From assembly GCF_016461825.1 (NCBI RefSeq), contig NZ_JAEMNU010000102.1, positions 1-64,000 on the forward strand: 64,000 nucleotides of DNA, written 5' to 3'. This DNA is from Rugamonas violacea (GTDB lineage: Bacteria > Pseudomonadota > Gammaproteobacteria > Burkholderiales > Burkholderiaceae_D). Shown here one piece after another: positions 47,501 through 62,281 of this stretch (positions are counted from its first letter, which is position 1; each line of letters begins with the position of its first letter). The notes under the pieces are model-generated. The model was not told the DNA's origin. It saw only the letters and a program-made list of their open reading frames with translations, and searched no databases. The position numbers were made by a program, and so were the translations under genes.

Positions 47501-47530
47501 ATGCGACAAGATGCGACAAGATGCGACAGG
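47501..47530. repeat. three tandem 10-base repeats upstream of pilU
   Basis: ATGCGACAAG occurs twice perfectly and once as ATGCGACAGG, head to tail, 25 bases upstream of the pilU start. Role unknown; it may be in the leader of the pilU transcript. Confidence 0.7.
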
Positions 47531-47597
47531 GGCCGGGGCGCTTGCGCGGCCCGGCCCCTGCTATGTTACCACCGGCCCCGGCGCGCCGGGGCGGCGT

Positions 47598-48425
47598 TTA
47601 GATCCCGCGCAGCAGCTCGTTGATGCCGGTCTTGGCGCGGGTTTTGGCATCGACGCGCTTGACGATCACGGCGCAGTACAGGCTGTACTTGCCGTCGTCC
47701 GACGGCAGGCTGCCCGACACCACGACGGAGCCGGACGGCACGCGGCCGTAGGTCACTTCGCCGGTGGCGCGGTCGTAGATCTTGGTCGACTGGCCGATGT
47801 AGACGCCCATCGAAATCACCGAGTTCTCTTCGACGATGACGCCTTCGACGATCTCCGAGCGGGCGCCGATGAAGCAGTTGTCTTCGATGATGGTCGGGTT
47901 GGCCTGCATCGGTTCGAGCACGCCGCCGATGCCGACGCCGCCGGACAGGTGGACGTTCTTGCCGATCTGGGCGCAGGAGCCGACGGTGGCCCAGGTGTCG
48001 ATCATCGCGCCTTCGTCGACGTAGGCGCCGATGTTGACGTAGGACGGCATCAGCACGACATTCTTGGCGATGAAGCTGCCACGGCGGGCGACGGCCGGCG
48101 GCACCACGCGGAAGCCGCCCTTGGCGAAGTCTTCGGCGGTGTAGTTGGCGAACTTGGTCGGCACCTTGTCGTAGAACTGCATGGTGCCGTCGCCGCTCAT
48201 GACGCTGTTGTTCTCCAGGCGGAACGACAACAGCACGGCCTTCTTGACCCACTGGTTGACCACCCAGTCGGCGCCGGTTTTTTGCGCCACGCGGATGGAG
48301 CCGTTGTCCAGGCCGGCGATGACGTGGCCGACCGCGTCGCGCAGTTCGGCGGCGCCGTTGGCCGGGGTGATCTCGGCGCGGTTTTCCCAGGCTTGGTCGA
48401 TGATTTGCTGAAGTTGTTGGCTCAT
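47598..48425 (-). CDS. dapD: DapD, tetrahydrodipicolinate N-succinyltransferase
   Basis: A 275-residue acyltransferase with an N-terminal helical domain ([15 protein letters not shown]) and a left-handed beta-helix made of hexapeptide repeats ([42 protein letters not shown], then [37 protein letters not shown]). It succinylates tetrahydrodipicolinate in the lysine/DAP pathway, providing the substrate chain for DapC and DapE, both also in this window. It lies 28 bases after dapC on the same strand. Confidence 0.95.
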   Translation of the reverse strand: MSQQLQQIIDQAWENRAEITPANGAAELRDAVGHVIAGLDNGSIRVAQKTGADWVVNQWVKKAVLLSFRLENNSVMSGDGTMQFYDKVPTKFANYTAEDFAKGGFRVVPPAVARRGSFIAKNVVLMPSYVNIGAYVDEGAMIDTWATVGSCAQIGKNVHLSGGVGIGGVLEPMQANPTIIEDNCFIGARSEIVEGVIVEENSVISMGVYIGQSTKIYDRATGEVTYGRVPSGSVVVSGSLPSDDGKYSLYCAVIVKRVDAKTRAKTGINELLRGI

Positions 48426-48453
48426 GATGGTTTTCGCTTGTCGAATGGGTGGG

Positions 48454-49668
48454 TTATTGGTTCAGGGACTGGCAAAACTGGACGATGCGCTGCGCCGCCT
48501 CGAGACCTTCGGCGGTCTCGGCGACCAGCGCCATGCGGATGCGGTTGTGGCCCGGGTTGACGCCGTGCGCAGTGCGCGCCAGGAAGCTGCCCGGCAGGAC
48601 GGTGACGTTGTACTCGGCGTACAGGCGCTGGGCGAACTCGGTGTCCGACAGGCCGGTGCGGCTGACGTCGGCCCACAGGTAGAAGCCGGCGTCGGGCAGC
48701 TCGACGTCGAGCACCGTCTGCAGCAGCGGCGTGATGGCGGCGAACTTGGCGCGGTATTGGGTGCGGTTGTCTTCGACGTGGGTCTCGTCGTTCCAGGCCG
48801 CCACCGACGCAGCCTGCACGGCCGGGTTCATGGCCCCGCCGTGGTAGGTGCGGTACAACAGGAATTTTTTCAGCACCTCGGCGTCGCCGGCGACGAAGCC
48901 CGAACGCATGCCCGGCACATTCGAACGCTTCGACAGGCTGGAGAACACCACCAGGCGCGCGTAGGGCCGCTCGACGCCGGACAGGCCGAGCACGTGGGCC
49001 GCCTGCAGGGCGCCCAGCGGCGCCTCGTCGCCGTGGTAGATCTCCGAATAGCACTCGTCGGCGGCGATGATGAAGTCGTAGCGCTCGGACAGGGCGAACA
49101 GGTTTTCCCAGTCGGTCAGGGTCAGCGTGGCGCCGGTAGGATTGCCGGGCGAGCAGACGAACAGCAGGCGCACGCGCTGCCACACCGAGGCGGGAATGCT
49201 GTCGTAGTCGCAGCCGAAGTTGCGCGCCGGGTCGGAGTTGACGAAGTAGGGCTCGGCGCCGGCCAGGTAGGCGGCGCCTTCATAGATCTGGTAGAACGGG
49301 TTGGGGCAAACCACCAGCGAGCCGGCGGCCGGGTCGATCACCGTCTGGGCGAAGGCGAACAGCGCCTCGCGCGAGCCGTTCACTGGCAGCACCTGCGTCG
49401 CCCGGTCGAGCGCCGGCAGGTCGTAGCGGCGTTCCAGCCAGTCGGCGATGGCGCCGCGCAGGGCCTCCGAGCCGATGGTGGTCGGGTAGTTGGCTAGGCC
49501 GCCGATATTGTCGATCAGCGCCTGCTGGATGAAGGGCGGCGTTGGATGCTTGGGCTCGCCCATGCCCAGGCTGATGGCGCTGTGGGCTGGGCTGGCGCTC
49601 ACCTTGGCGAACAATTGGCGCAGTTTTTCGAAGGGGTAGGATTGCAGCTTGTCGAGATGTGGATTCAC
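48454..49668 (-). CDS. dapC: DapC, succinyldiaminopimelate aminotransferase
   Basis: A PLP-dependent class I/II aminotransferase of about 404 residues. I place the start at the GTG at 49668 because it gives the family-typical [16 protein letters not shown]; a TTG at 49686 is possible. Visible landmarks: [41 protein letters not shown], the aspartate loop [10 protein letters not shown], the PLP-lysine in [19 protein letters not shown], and the C-terminal arginine region GHNRIRMAL. It transaminates succinyl-amino-ketopimelate between DapD and DapE. Confidence 0.9.
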   Translation of the reverse strand: MNPHLDKLQSYPFEKLRQLFAKVSASPAHSAISLGMGEPKHPTPPFIQQALIDNIGGLANYPTTIGSEALRGAIADWLERRYDLPALDRATQVLPVNGSREALFAFAQTVIDPAAGSLVVCPNPFYQIYEGAAYLAGAEPYFVNSDPARNFGCDYDSIPASVWQRVRLLFVCSPGNPTGATLTLTDWENLFALSERYDFIIAADECYSEIYHGDEAPLGALQAAHVLGLSGVERPYARLVVFSSLSKRSNVPGMRSGFVAGDAEVLKKFLLYRTYHGGAMNPAVQAASVAAWNDETHVEDNRTQYRAKFAAITPLLQTVLDVELPDAGFYLWADVSRTGLSDTEFAQRLYAEYNVTVLPGSFLARTAHGVNPGHNRIRMALVAETAEGLEAAQRIVQFCQSLNQ

Positions 49669-49895
49669 GTGGCGGACCGGAGGCAATGGAAAAATTGGCG
49701 GCGCGCGGCTGGCGCTCAGCCCTCCATTATAGCGTTCTTGCGCGGCCTTGGTGCGGCGCCCCCGCGACAGCGCGCGCGCCGCGTGGGCGCTTTGGCAAGA
49801 TGGTTCAAATGTTAAGCCTGTGCCATAATCGGCCCGCGCGCGGCTTGCCGCGCCAGTTCATCCATTCACCCGCCATACGCCAGCAAAGGACGCTC

Positions 49896-51755
49896 ATGGA
49901 GCACGCCGCCACCGATCCCAACCCCCTCAAGCTCGACGCCGTGGTCAGCCGCCAAGTGATGGCGGCGCGACTGCTGGCCGGCCTGCTGCAGGGCGCGCTG
50001 CTGTACCCGCTGTACCTGGCGGCCAGCAACAGCTTCTGGCCGGCCACGCAACTCTATTTGTTCGCGCCGCTGCTGCTGCTTTGCCTGCTGCTGCCGGTGC
50101 TGCTGATCTCCAGCCTGGGCCACATGAGCACGCGGCGCGCCTGGCAATGGGTGGGCGCGATGGCCGTGGTGCTGGCGCTGCTGGCGCTGCACGACGTTTG
50201 GCGCGGCGCCGGGCATGGCGGCTGGCGTGACTTGAGCCGGGGTTCGGGGGTGCGCTCGCCGTCGCCGCTATTGTTCTTCTTCAGCGCCGCCTTCTGCTAC
50301 GTGGCCCATTCGCTGGCGCTGGCGGCGGCCCAGGACGGCCGCCGTATGGCCAGCTACGCCAGCCATTTCGAGGCGGCCTGGAAGCTGATCATCCAGTTGG
50401 CCTTCTCGACCATGTTCGTCAGCACGATGTGGACGGTGCTGTTCCTCGGTTCCTCGCTGTTCATGCTGGTCAAGCTGAGTTTTTTCAAGGAGCTGCTGGA
50501 GCAAGCCTGGTTCAACATTCCCGTCACCTGTTTCGCCTTCTCCTGCGCGATCCACCTGACCGACGTGCGGCCGGCCATCGTGCGCGGCATCCGCACGCTG
50601 CTGCTGGTGCTGATGTCCTGGCTGCTGCCGCTGGCCGCCTTGCTGGTCACCGGCTTCCTGTGCAGCCTGCCGTTCACCGGCTTGGAGGTGTTGTGGCAGA
50701 CCCGCCACGCCACCGCCGTCCTGCTGGGCACCGACGTGCTGCTGCTGGTGCTGATCAACGCCGCCTTCCAGAACGGCGCGGCGGCCGGCGCGGTGGCGCC
50801 GGTGGTGCGGGTCAGCGCGCGCGCCGCCGCCGTGCTGCTGCTGCCGCTGACGGTGATCGCCATCTATGCCCTGGGACTGCGGGTGGGCGACCACGGTTGG
50901 AGCGCCGACCGCATCATCGCCGCCGCCTGCCTGCTGGTGGCCGGCTGCTACGCCATCGGTTACGCCTGGGCCGCCTACCAGAGCGACAGCTGGCTCGAAC
51001 CGATCGCCTTCGTCAACGTCGTCACCGCCTTCGTCATCCTGGCGGTGCTGCTGGCGTTGTTCACGCCCTTGGCCGATCCGGCCCGGCTGGCGGTCAACAG
51101 CCAGGTGGCGCGGCTGGACAAGGGCCGCGTCAGCGCCAGCCAGTTCGACTACGACTACCTGCGCTTCGAGGGCGCGCGTTACGGCCGCGCCGCGCTGGAG
51201 CAGCTCAAGCTGCGCAGCGGCGGAGCGGACGCGGAATTGATACGCGAGTCCGCCGAGGCGGCGCTCAAACGCACCAGCCGCTACAGCCGCGACACGCCCA
51301 GGTTGCTGGACCTGGCCGACAATCTGCACGTTTGGCCGGCCGGCGCCCAGCTGCCGGCGGGCTTCCTGAGCGAGCACTGGAGCGCCAACGGCCTCAGTTA
51401 CATGCTGCCGTCCTGCCTGAACCACGCCGGCAAGGAATGCGACGTCTTCGTGCAGGACATGGACGGCGACGGCAAGCCGGAGGTGCTGGTGGTGGGTAAG
51501 GAGCCATTGATCGGCGCCGCCTTGCTGGGCCGCGGTGCGGACGGCAAGTGGACCTTGTTGGGTAGCCTGCCGCAGGACGCTTCCGGCTGCGAGCCGTTGC
51601 GCCGCAAGCTGCTGGCCGGCGAGTTCGAGGTGGTCGCGCCGCGCGTGCGCGACCTGCAGGTGGGCGGCGTGCGCGTCGAAATCACGCCGCGCGAGACGCC
51701 GCCGGTGACGATGTGCAAGGCGCTGAGCAAGGCGCTGAAGGCCGAGAAGAAGTGA
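49896..51755 (+). CDS. DUF4153 membrane protein
   Basis: A protein of about 619 residues. The first 415 residues contain some ten transmembrane helices (for example LYLFAPLLLLCLLLPVLLI and VLLLPLTVIAIYALGL), matching the DUF4153 region. The last 200 are soluble, with an FG-GAP-like acidic loop (VFVQDMDGDGKPEVLVVG) that could bind calcium. The ATG at 49896 follows AAAGGACGCTC, so the upstream open frame is discarded. DUF4153 has no settled function. The gene is divergent from dapC and convergent with the STY0301-like gene, seven bases away. Confidence 0.75.
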   Translation: MEHAATDPNPLKLDAVVSRQVMAARLLAGLLQGALLYPLYLAASNSFWPATQLYLFAPLLLLCLLLPVLLISSLGHMSTRRAWQWVGAMAVVLALLALHDVWRGAGHGGWRDLSRGSGVRSPSPLLFFFSAAFCYVAHSLALAAAQDGRRMASYASHFEAAWKLIIQLAFSTMFVSTMWTVLFLGSSLFMLVKLSFFKELLEQAWFNIPVTCFAFSCAIHLTDVRPAIVRGIRTLLLVLMSWLLPLAALLVTGFLCSLPFTGLEVLWQTRHATAVLLGTDVLLLVLINAAFQNGAAAGAVAPVVRVSARAAAVLLLPLTVIAIYALGLRVGDHGWSADRIIAAACLLVAGCYAIGYAWAAYQSDSWLEPIAFVNVVTAFVILAVLLALFTPLADPARLAVNSQVARLDKGRVSASQFDYDYLRFEGARYGRAALEQLKLRSGGADAELIRESAEAALKRTSRYSRDTPRLLDLADNLHVWPAGAQLPAGFLSEHWSANGLSYMLPSCLNHAGKECDVFVQDMDGDGKPEVLVVGKEPLIGAALLGRGADGKWTLLGSLPQDASGCEPLRRKLLAGEFEVVAPRVRDLQVGGVRVEITPRETPPVTMCKALSKALKAEKK

Positions 51756-51762
51756 AGGGGAG

Positions 51763-52227
51763 CTAGGCGCAGCGGATTTTTATGATCCGCTGGCCGGCTT
51801 TTTGTCCTGAACGATAGGTGAATTTGCACTCGCGGATGTGGTCGTCGATTCTCTTCGACAGGGTGATCTGGCCGTATTCGCCGTAAGCACACTGCAGCCA
51901 TTTCCCGTCCGGATAGTGCCCTTCAAATCGGTAGGTGTAGCTTGTTTCGCCTTTTTCCTTCTGCTCCGTGTAGTTGGCCAATTCGCCCCTTCTTTGCGGA
52001 GGACCGTCGATAGGGGCGGCGGCATGCAGGTACAAGGGACGGGCGACAAACGGCGTCCACCCCGCCGGGGTGTTTTCAAGCTTGATCGATGCCTCGGGCA
52101 CGCTGTCCGGACACTCCAGATTTTGCGCCGATGCGGAATTGGATAAGCAGGCCAGAAGGACGATGGTGAGCGGGTGGACGAGGTTTGTGCCGCGTACGGA
52201 TCGGCATGTCGGGACGATACTTTTCAT
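51763..52227 (-). CDS. STY0301-family exported protein, probable partner of the BPSL0067 amidase
   Basis: The 154-residue product has a signal peptide (LVHPLTIVLLACLSNSASA) and four cysteines in a pattern typical of STY0301-type proteins (LECPDSVPE, WLQCAYG, RECKFTYR, IKIRCA), with the conserved GPP (IDGPPQRRGEL) and a strand W..C.Y. Such proteins are found beside BPSL0067-type cell-wall hydrolases of type VI secretion loci, where a periplasmic inhibitor is expected. Here the hydrolase gene ends nine bases upstream. The immunity role is inference from this pairing. The sequence is lower in GC than the adjacent housekeeping genes. Confidence 0.65.
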   Translation of the reverse strand: MKSIVPTCRSVRGTNLVHPLTIVLLACLSNSASAQNLECPDSVPEASIKLENTPAGWTPFVARPLYLHAAAPIDGPPQRRGELANYTEQKEKGETSYTYRFEGHYPDGKWLQCAYGEYGQITLSKRIDDHIRECKFTYRSGQKAGQRIIKIRCA

Positions 52228-52236
52228 AGCTGGCCT

Positions 52237-52623
52237 TTACTCGATAACGAAAAATGCGTCGGCATTGTCGCTAGGCTGAATGAACAAGCCCCTTTTGTCT
52301 TTTCCTTTAGAGCGGATTGCACGTGATGTGACCAATTGGTCTTTCTTGTTTTTCCATTGGTCCATCACGAGGATGCCGCTAGGTGTCTGCCCCATGTACA
52401 GCGCCGCATGGTTTCCGTGGTTGTGGTTGGCGTAATTCCCGTTGACGAAAGTCGCGATGGCCGTACCCTTCTTCAATGTGCGATTGCCAAAAACGGCTTC
52501 GCCCTGTCGCCAAGCTAACGTGGGCGGAGCGTCCGCATAGTTGCGTACCAAGGCAACGCACTGATGGTTGCCTACCATCTTGGAATTCTCCAAGTCGTCA
52601 ACTTTTGAGTATGAATATGACAT
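52237..52623 (-). CDS. BPSL0067-family NlpC/P60-like amidase (T6SS-type effector)
   Basis: Start at the ATG at 52623, preceded by GGGGATGAAGAA; the open frame upstream to 52677 is not needed. The 128-residue product fits the BPSL0067 family, whose members begin MSY.YSKVDDLE. The likely catalytic Cys is in VGNHQCVALVRNYA and the His in NHNHGNHAALYMGQ, the NlpC/P60 order, with VMDQWKNK and PSDNADAFFVIE at the end. Related proteins are peptidoglycan amidases delivered by type VI secretion. No secretion gene lies nearby. It heads a two-gene unit with the STY0301-like gene and sits at the old end of the CRISPR array. Confidence 0.75.
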   Translation of the reverse strand: MSYSYSKVDDLENSKMVGNHQCVALVRNYADAPPTLAWRQGEAVFGNRTLKKGTAIATFVNGNYANHNHGNHAALYMGQTPSGILVMDQWKNKKDQLVTSRAIRSKGKDKRGLFIQPSDNADAFFVIE

Positions 52624-52801
52624 TTCTTCATCCCCTTTGGAGAGTGCTTGAAATGTCTTGACTCTACGGCTGCCCACGCCTGGCTACATTGAACGAGAGC
52701 AAAATTTTACTGATATTGGCAGTATCGATTGACAATACTTGAGTGATACTTGGCTAGCGGCGGTAGATGGTCAATTTAGCTCAGATTCATCGAATTCGGA
52801 A

Positions 52802-56742
<3,941 letters not shown>

Positions 56743-56920
56743 TTGGTAGTTATAACCCATTCAATTCAATAAGGAAATATCCCGACTTTTGCGAACCGCA
56801 CATACTCGCCCTTGATATCGAAAAATTTCTCAAGTATGGGAATTTTTTTGAAGAAAATCAATATGTTAGGGAAGCGCGAACCCACAGGGGATGCGCTGGC
56901 CGCTTATGGTTCGCGCTGCG
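56743..56920 (-). promoter_or_regulatory. CRISPR leader
   Basis: This AT-rich 178-base stretch separates cas2 from the first repeat, the normal place of a type I-C leader. On the minus strand TATAAC (56754-56749) ends five bases from the array side and has TTTCCT 17 bases upstream, a weak promoter candidate. Next to cas2 a perfect 10-base inverted repeat (AGCGCGAACC at 56873-56882, GGTTCGCGCT at 56908-56917) may end the cas transcript. The GCGAACC motif recurs at about 56794. Confidence 0.75.
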
Positions 56921-57211
56921 CTATAAAATCAATGGACCGTTGAGGTCCAGCAGCGGTTTGGCACCAATATGTTCCACTCGATTCACCCAATTCCGACCAA
57001 GATAGTAGAAGCGTAGACTATCGCAATCGGGATTGATGATGTCGCACAGGCGCTGCTTCAGGAATGTCCATTGGGCCTGATCGACCTCGATCTCGAACAC
57101 CGAGTATTGTGCCCGTTGCCCATAGTTTAGGCAGGCCTTGGCCAAGCGCCGCAAGCGTTTCGGGCCGTCGCTGTCGCCGAAACTGACGTCATAGCTAACC
57201 AATACCATCAT
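56921..57211 (-). CDS. cas2: Cas2, spacer-integration subunit
   Basis: A 96-residue ferredoxin-fold protein beginning MMVLVSYDVS, with the conserved Asp of the first strand, then KRLRRLAKACLNYGQRAQYSVFEIEV and a C-terminal LRFYYLG strand. The length and RAQYSVFE motif are typical of type I-C Cas2. It dimerises at the centre of the Cas1-Cas2 integrase complex. It is the last cas gene, nine bases after cas1, and borders the leader. Confidence 0.96.
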   Translation of the reverse strand: MMVLVSYDVSFGDSDGPKRLRRLAKACLNYGQRAQYSVFEIEVDQAQWTFLKQRLCDIINPDCDSLRFYYLGRNWVNRVEHIGAKPLLDLNGPLIL

Positions 57212-57220
57212 ACTTATTTC

Positions 57221-58261
57221 TCACTTCCAAAGAAATGGTGGATAGCCGTCAAGGTCGCCGCGCAAATGCCGCGCGAGCAATTGGGCTTGTATCGCGGGGA
57301 ATAGTCCGAGCGGCGCCTTCTCCTCCAGAAAAACATGCAGCAATTCTTCGCGCTTGCGCTCCTGATACGCCACCAGCAGCGTCTTTCGCGCCTCGTCGCG
57401 AAGGAAGACGGCGCCATTGTCCATGGTCCGAAAGTCCTTCTCTGTCAACTGTCGACGATTGAGCAGCGAAAGCGCGAGCCGGTCGGCCAGCACCGGCCGA
57501 AACTCCTCCATTAGATCCAACGCCAGACTGGGACGGCCCGGCCTGTCCCTGTGCAGGAAGCCGACGGCCGGATCGAGTCCCACGCTCTCCAGTGCGGATC
57601 GGCAGTCGTGGGTGAGCAGGGTATATAGAAATGATAGCAAGGCATTGACCGCGTCGAGTGGCGGACGGCGGCTGCGTCCTTTGAAGCGCAGGGCAGGGTG
57701 CTCGACCCGTATCAATTGGTCGAACACCGAAAAGTAGGCTTGCGCCGCTTCGCCTTCCATGCCGCGCAAGACGTTGATATCGTTTTCGCCAGCCAGGTTG
57801 GCGCCGATACGTTTCAGCCTCAGCCGGGCGTGACGAACCATTGCCTCGGCCGCGGCGGGGAGCTTGTCGCCATGATCGCGCAGCGCGCGACCCAGCACGG
57901 CGCGCTGATTGTGCAGCTTTCCAGCCAGCAGATTCTGGACGATCGCGGCGCTTCCCGCCGCGCTGTCGCTGCGCCGATACTGCTCGCGCCGCAGCAGCAC
58001 GTTTCCCGATACCGGCCCCTCCACCCGGGCAAGGAATTTCCCGTACGTGGAAAGAAAACAGACGCAAATTCCCTGTTCCGCGCAGAAGCCGAGCAAAGGC
58101 GGAGACACCAGCACGCGGCCAATGCACACCAGACTCTCGAGCATGTGGATCGGTAGCCTGCCTTTGGTTTCCCCTTCAACTTCCATGACGATGTTTTCGC
58201 CGTCTTTGCGGAGCCAGGCTCCCTCGGTGGTGATGTATAGCGTGTTGAGCTGGCGGCGCAT
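57221..58261 (-). CDS. cas1: Cas1, spacer integrase (type I-C)
   Basis: A 346-residue integrase. The ATG at 58261 shares one base with the cas4 stop (TGATG); the longer open frame is antisense to cas4 sequence and discarded. It has an N-terminal beta domain (LNTLYITTEGAWLRKDGENIVM) and a helical catalytic domain. Metal ligands are Glu in RGMEGEAAQAYF, His in YTLLTHDCRSALESVGLDP and Asp in LALDLMEEFRP. The GFLHRDRPGRPSLALDLMEE segment is the type I-C form. It inserts new spacers next to the leader with Cas2, after Cas4 trimming. Confidence 0.96.
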   Translation of the reverse strand: MRRQLNTLYITTEGAWLRKDGENIVMEVEGETKGRLPIHMLESLVCIGRVLVSPPLLGFCAEQGICVCFLSTYGKFLARVEGPVSGNVLLRREQYRRSDSAAGSAAIVQNLLAGKLHNQRAVLGRALRDHGDKLPAAAEAMVRHARLRLKRIGANLAGENDINVLRGMEGEAAQAYFSVFDQLIRVEHPALRFKGRSRRPPLDAVNALLSFLYTLLTHDCRSALESVGLDPAVGFLHRDRPGRPSLALDLMEEFRPVLADRLALSLLNRRQLTEKDFRTMDNGAVFLRDEARKTLLVAYQERKREELLHVFLEEKAPLGLFPAIQAQLLARHLRGDLDGYPPFLWK

Positions 58262-58887
58262 CAGTCGTCCTCCAATTGCTTGGCCAGCCAGGCATTGACC
58301 GGCACGGTGCGGCCAAGCAAGCGGGGCTGGCAGATATCGATTAGTGAACAGGCGTCGCAACGCCGGGCGGCATATTCGGCCTGCGGCGTTTGGCCCGCCT
58401 CGATCAGTGCGCGCGTGGCGGCAATGATGCTGAGCGTCAGCGTGCGCAGTGTTGCGTCAAACATGACGCGGACCCGTCGCCTGGACTGGCCATAAAACAG
58501 GGCGCCTTCCTCAATGGTGAGGCCGAGCATCGTTTCCAGGCATAATCCCTGCGCGCACAGTTGCACCTCGTCGGCGCGGTGTTGCTTGGGGCGGCCGCGC
58601 TTGTACTCGACGGGCATGACGCGCGCCGCCTCGCCGGTATGAAATTCGACCACGTCGGCGATGCCGACTATGCCCAAGTCCCGGTTGACCAGCGGCATGG
58701 CGGTCGCCGTGCGCACGCCATGGCGCTGGCCGGTCTGCGCCTGGTCCGCGCGTTCGTGCAGTAGTTTTCCCTCTGCCGTCAGCCGGTTTTCCGCCCACAT
58801 CTGTTCGACGTGTATCAGCGCGCACTGCCTCGGGCAGTAGAGAAAGTGCTGGAGGGCGGACAGCGGGATCAGTTCTTCATCTTCCAT
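58261..58887 (-). CDS. cas4: Cas4, pre-spacer-processing nuclease
   Basis: A 208-residue RecB-like nuclease. Fe-S cysteines are found at the N-terminus (FLYCPRQC, Cys18/Cys22) and in the C-terminal cluster (RRCDACSLIDICQPRLLG). The nuclease motifs are GIADVVEF (Asp), MPVEYKRGRPK (Glu-x-Lys) and DEVQLCAQGLCLE. In type I-C systems Cas4 joins Cas1-Cas2 to select PAM-bearing prespacers and fix their orientation. It overlaps cas1 by one base and follows cas7 by 15 bases. Confidence 0.95.
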   Translation of the reverse strand: MEDEELIPLSALQHFLYCPRQCALIHVEQMWAENRLTAEGKLLHERADQAQTGQRHGVRTATAMPLVNRDLGIVGIADVVEFHTGEAARVMPVEYKRGRPKQHRADEVQLCAQGLCLETMLGLTIEEGALFYGQSRRRVRVMFDATLRTLTLSIIAATRALIEAGQTPQAEYAARRCDACSLIDICQPRLLGRTVPVNAWLAKQLEDD

Positions 58888-58902
58888 CGCCGCCCCAGCG
58901 CA

Positions 58903-59792
58903 TCAAATCAAAGAATTGACGCTGACGCCGGGCGGCAGCGCCTCGGCGTCGACCGTTACCTGATAGTCGGCAAAGCTGCGCGCCGGCGTGTCCGCTTCGC
59001 CCTGCACGCGGCTCACCTTGACGCGATCGAACAGCACGTGGGCCGGTGCGTTGCCCATGGCGTGCTCATGCTTGAAGACGATCAGCTTGCGCGCCGACAT
59101 TTCGCCTCTCGCCGCCGCGCGGTCATGCTCGAACATATTGATCAGGCTGCGCCAGAGCAGCTCCAGATCGGCCTCGGAAAAACCGGTGCGTTCCGCCAGT
59201 TTGGCCGAAATGAAGCCGTGTACCCGGTACAGGCCGTAGGGGATGATGTGCTTGCGGCCCATGGTGCGGTTGGCGCCACTTTGGTCCTCGGCTTCCTTTT
59301 CCGTGGTGACCGCCATGCGGGTGATCGAAATTTCCATTGGCACCACCGGGTCGATCGAGGTGGCGAAGGCGACTTGAATCGGGCCGCGCACCTGGCCGCA
59401 ATTGACACCGGTGCTCATGACGGCGCCGAAGCTGCGCACGTCGAAGAAGTTCATGCACATCCAGTCAGTCAACTCCTTGGCTTTGGCCGCGTCTTTCGGC
59501 AGTTTCTTGTAACCATCCTTGGCGTCGGCTGGAATGTCCAACGCTTTCCAGGCCAACTCGTGCTGATTGTTCAGGATCGCTCTTTCCTGCATGTAGATGG
59601 CATAGCCTTGCGAACCCTCTTTTTCCAGCGTGACGTAGTTTCTGATCTTGCGCTTCAGGCACACGTCGGTGACCAGGCCCTGATTGGTTTCGGGATCGAG
59701 GCGCGGCATGTTGCCGGCGTCGGGGTCGCCATTCGGGTTGCCGTTACTCACATCAAACAGGTAGACGAATTCGTAGCGGTTGGTGATGGCGT

Positions 59793-59796
<4 letters not shown>
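58903..59796 (-). CDS. cas7c: Cas7c (Csd2), Cascade backbone
   Basis: A 297-residue RAMP protein with the Csd2 start [58 protein letters not shown] and the thumb-like [14 protein letters not shown]. Several copies bind along the crRNA and form the backbone of the interference complex. Its ATG overlaps the cas8c stop (ATGA), so stoichiometry must rely on reinitiation and more efficient translation rather than a separate promoter. Confidence 0.97.
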
Positions 59797-62281
<2,485 letters not shown>

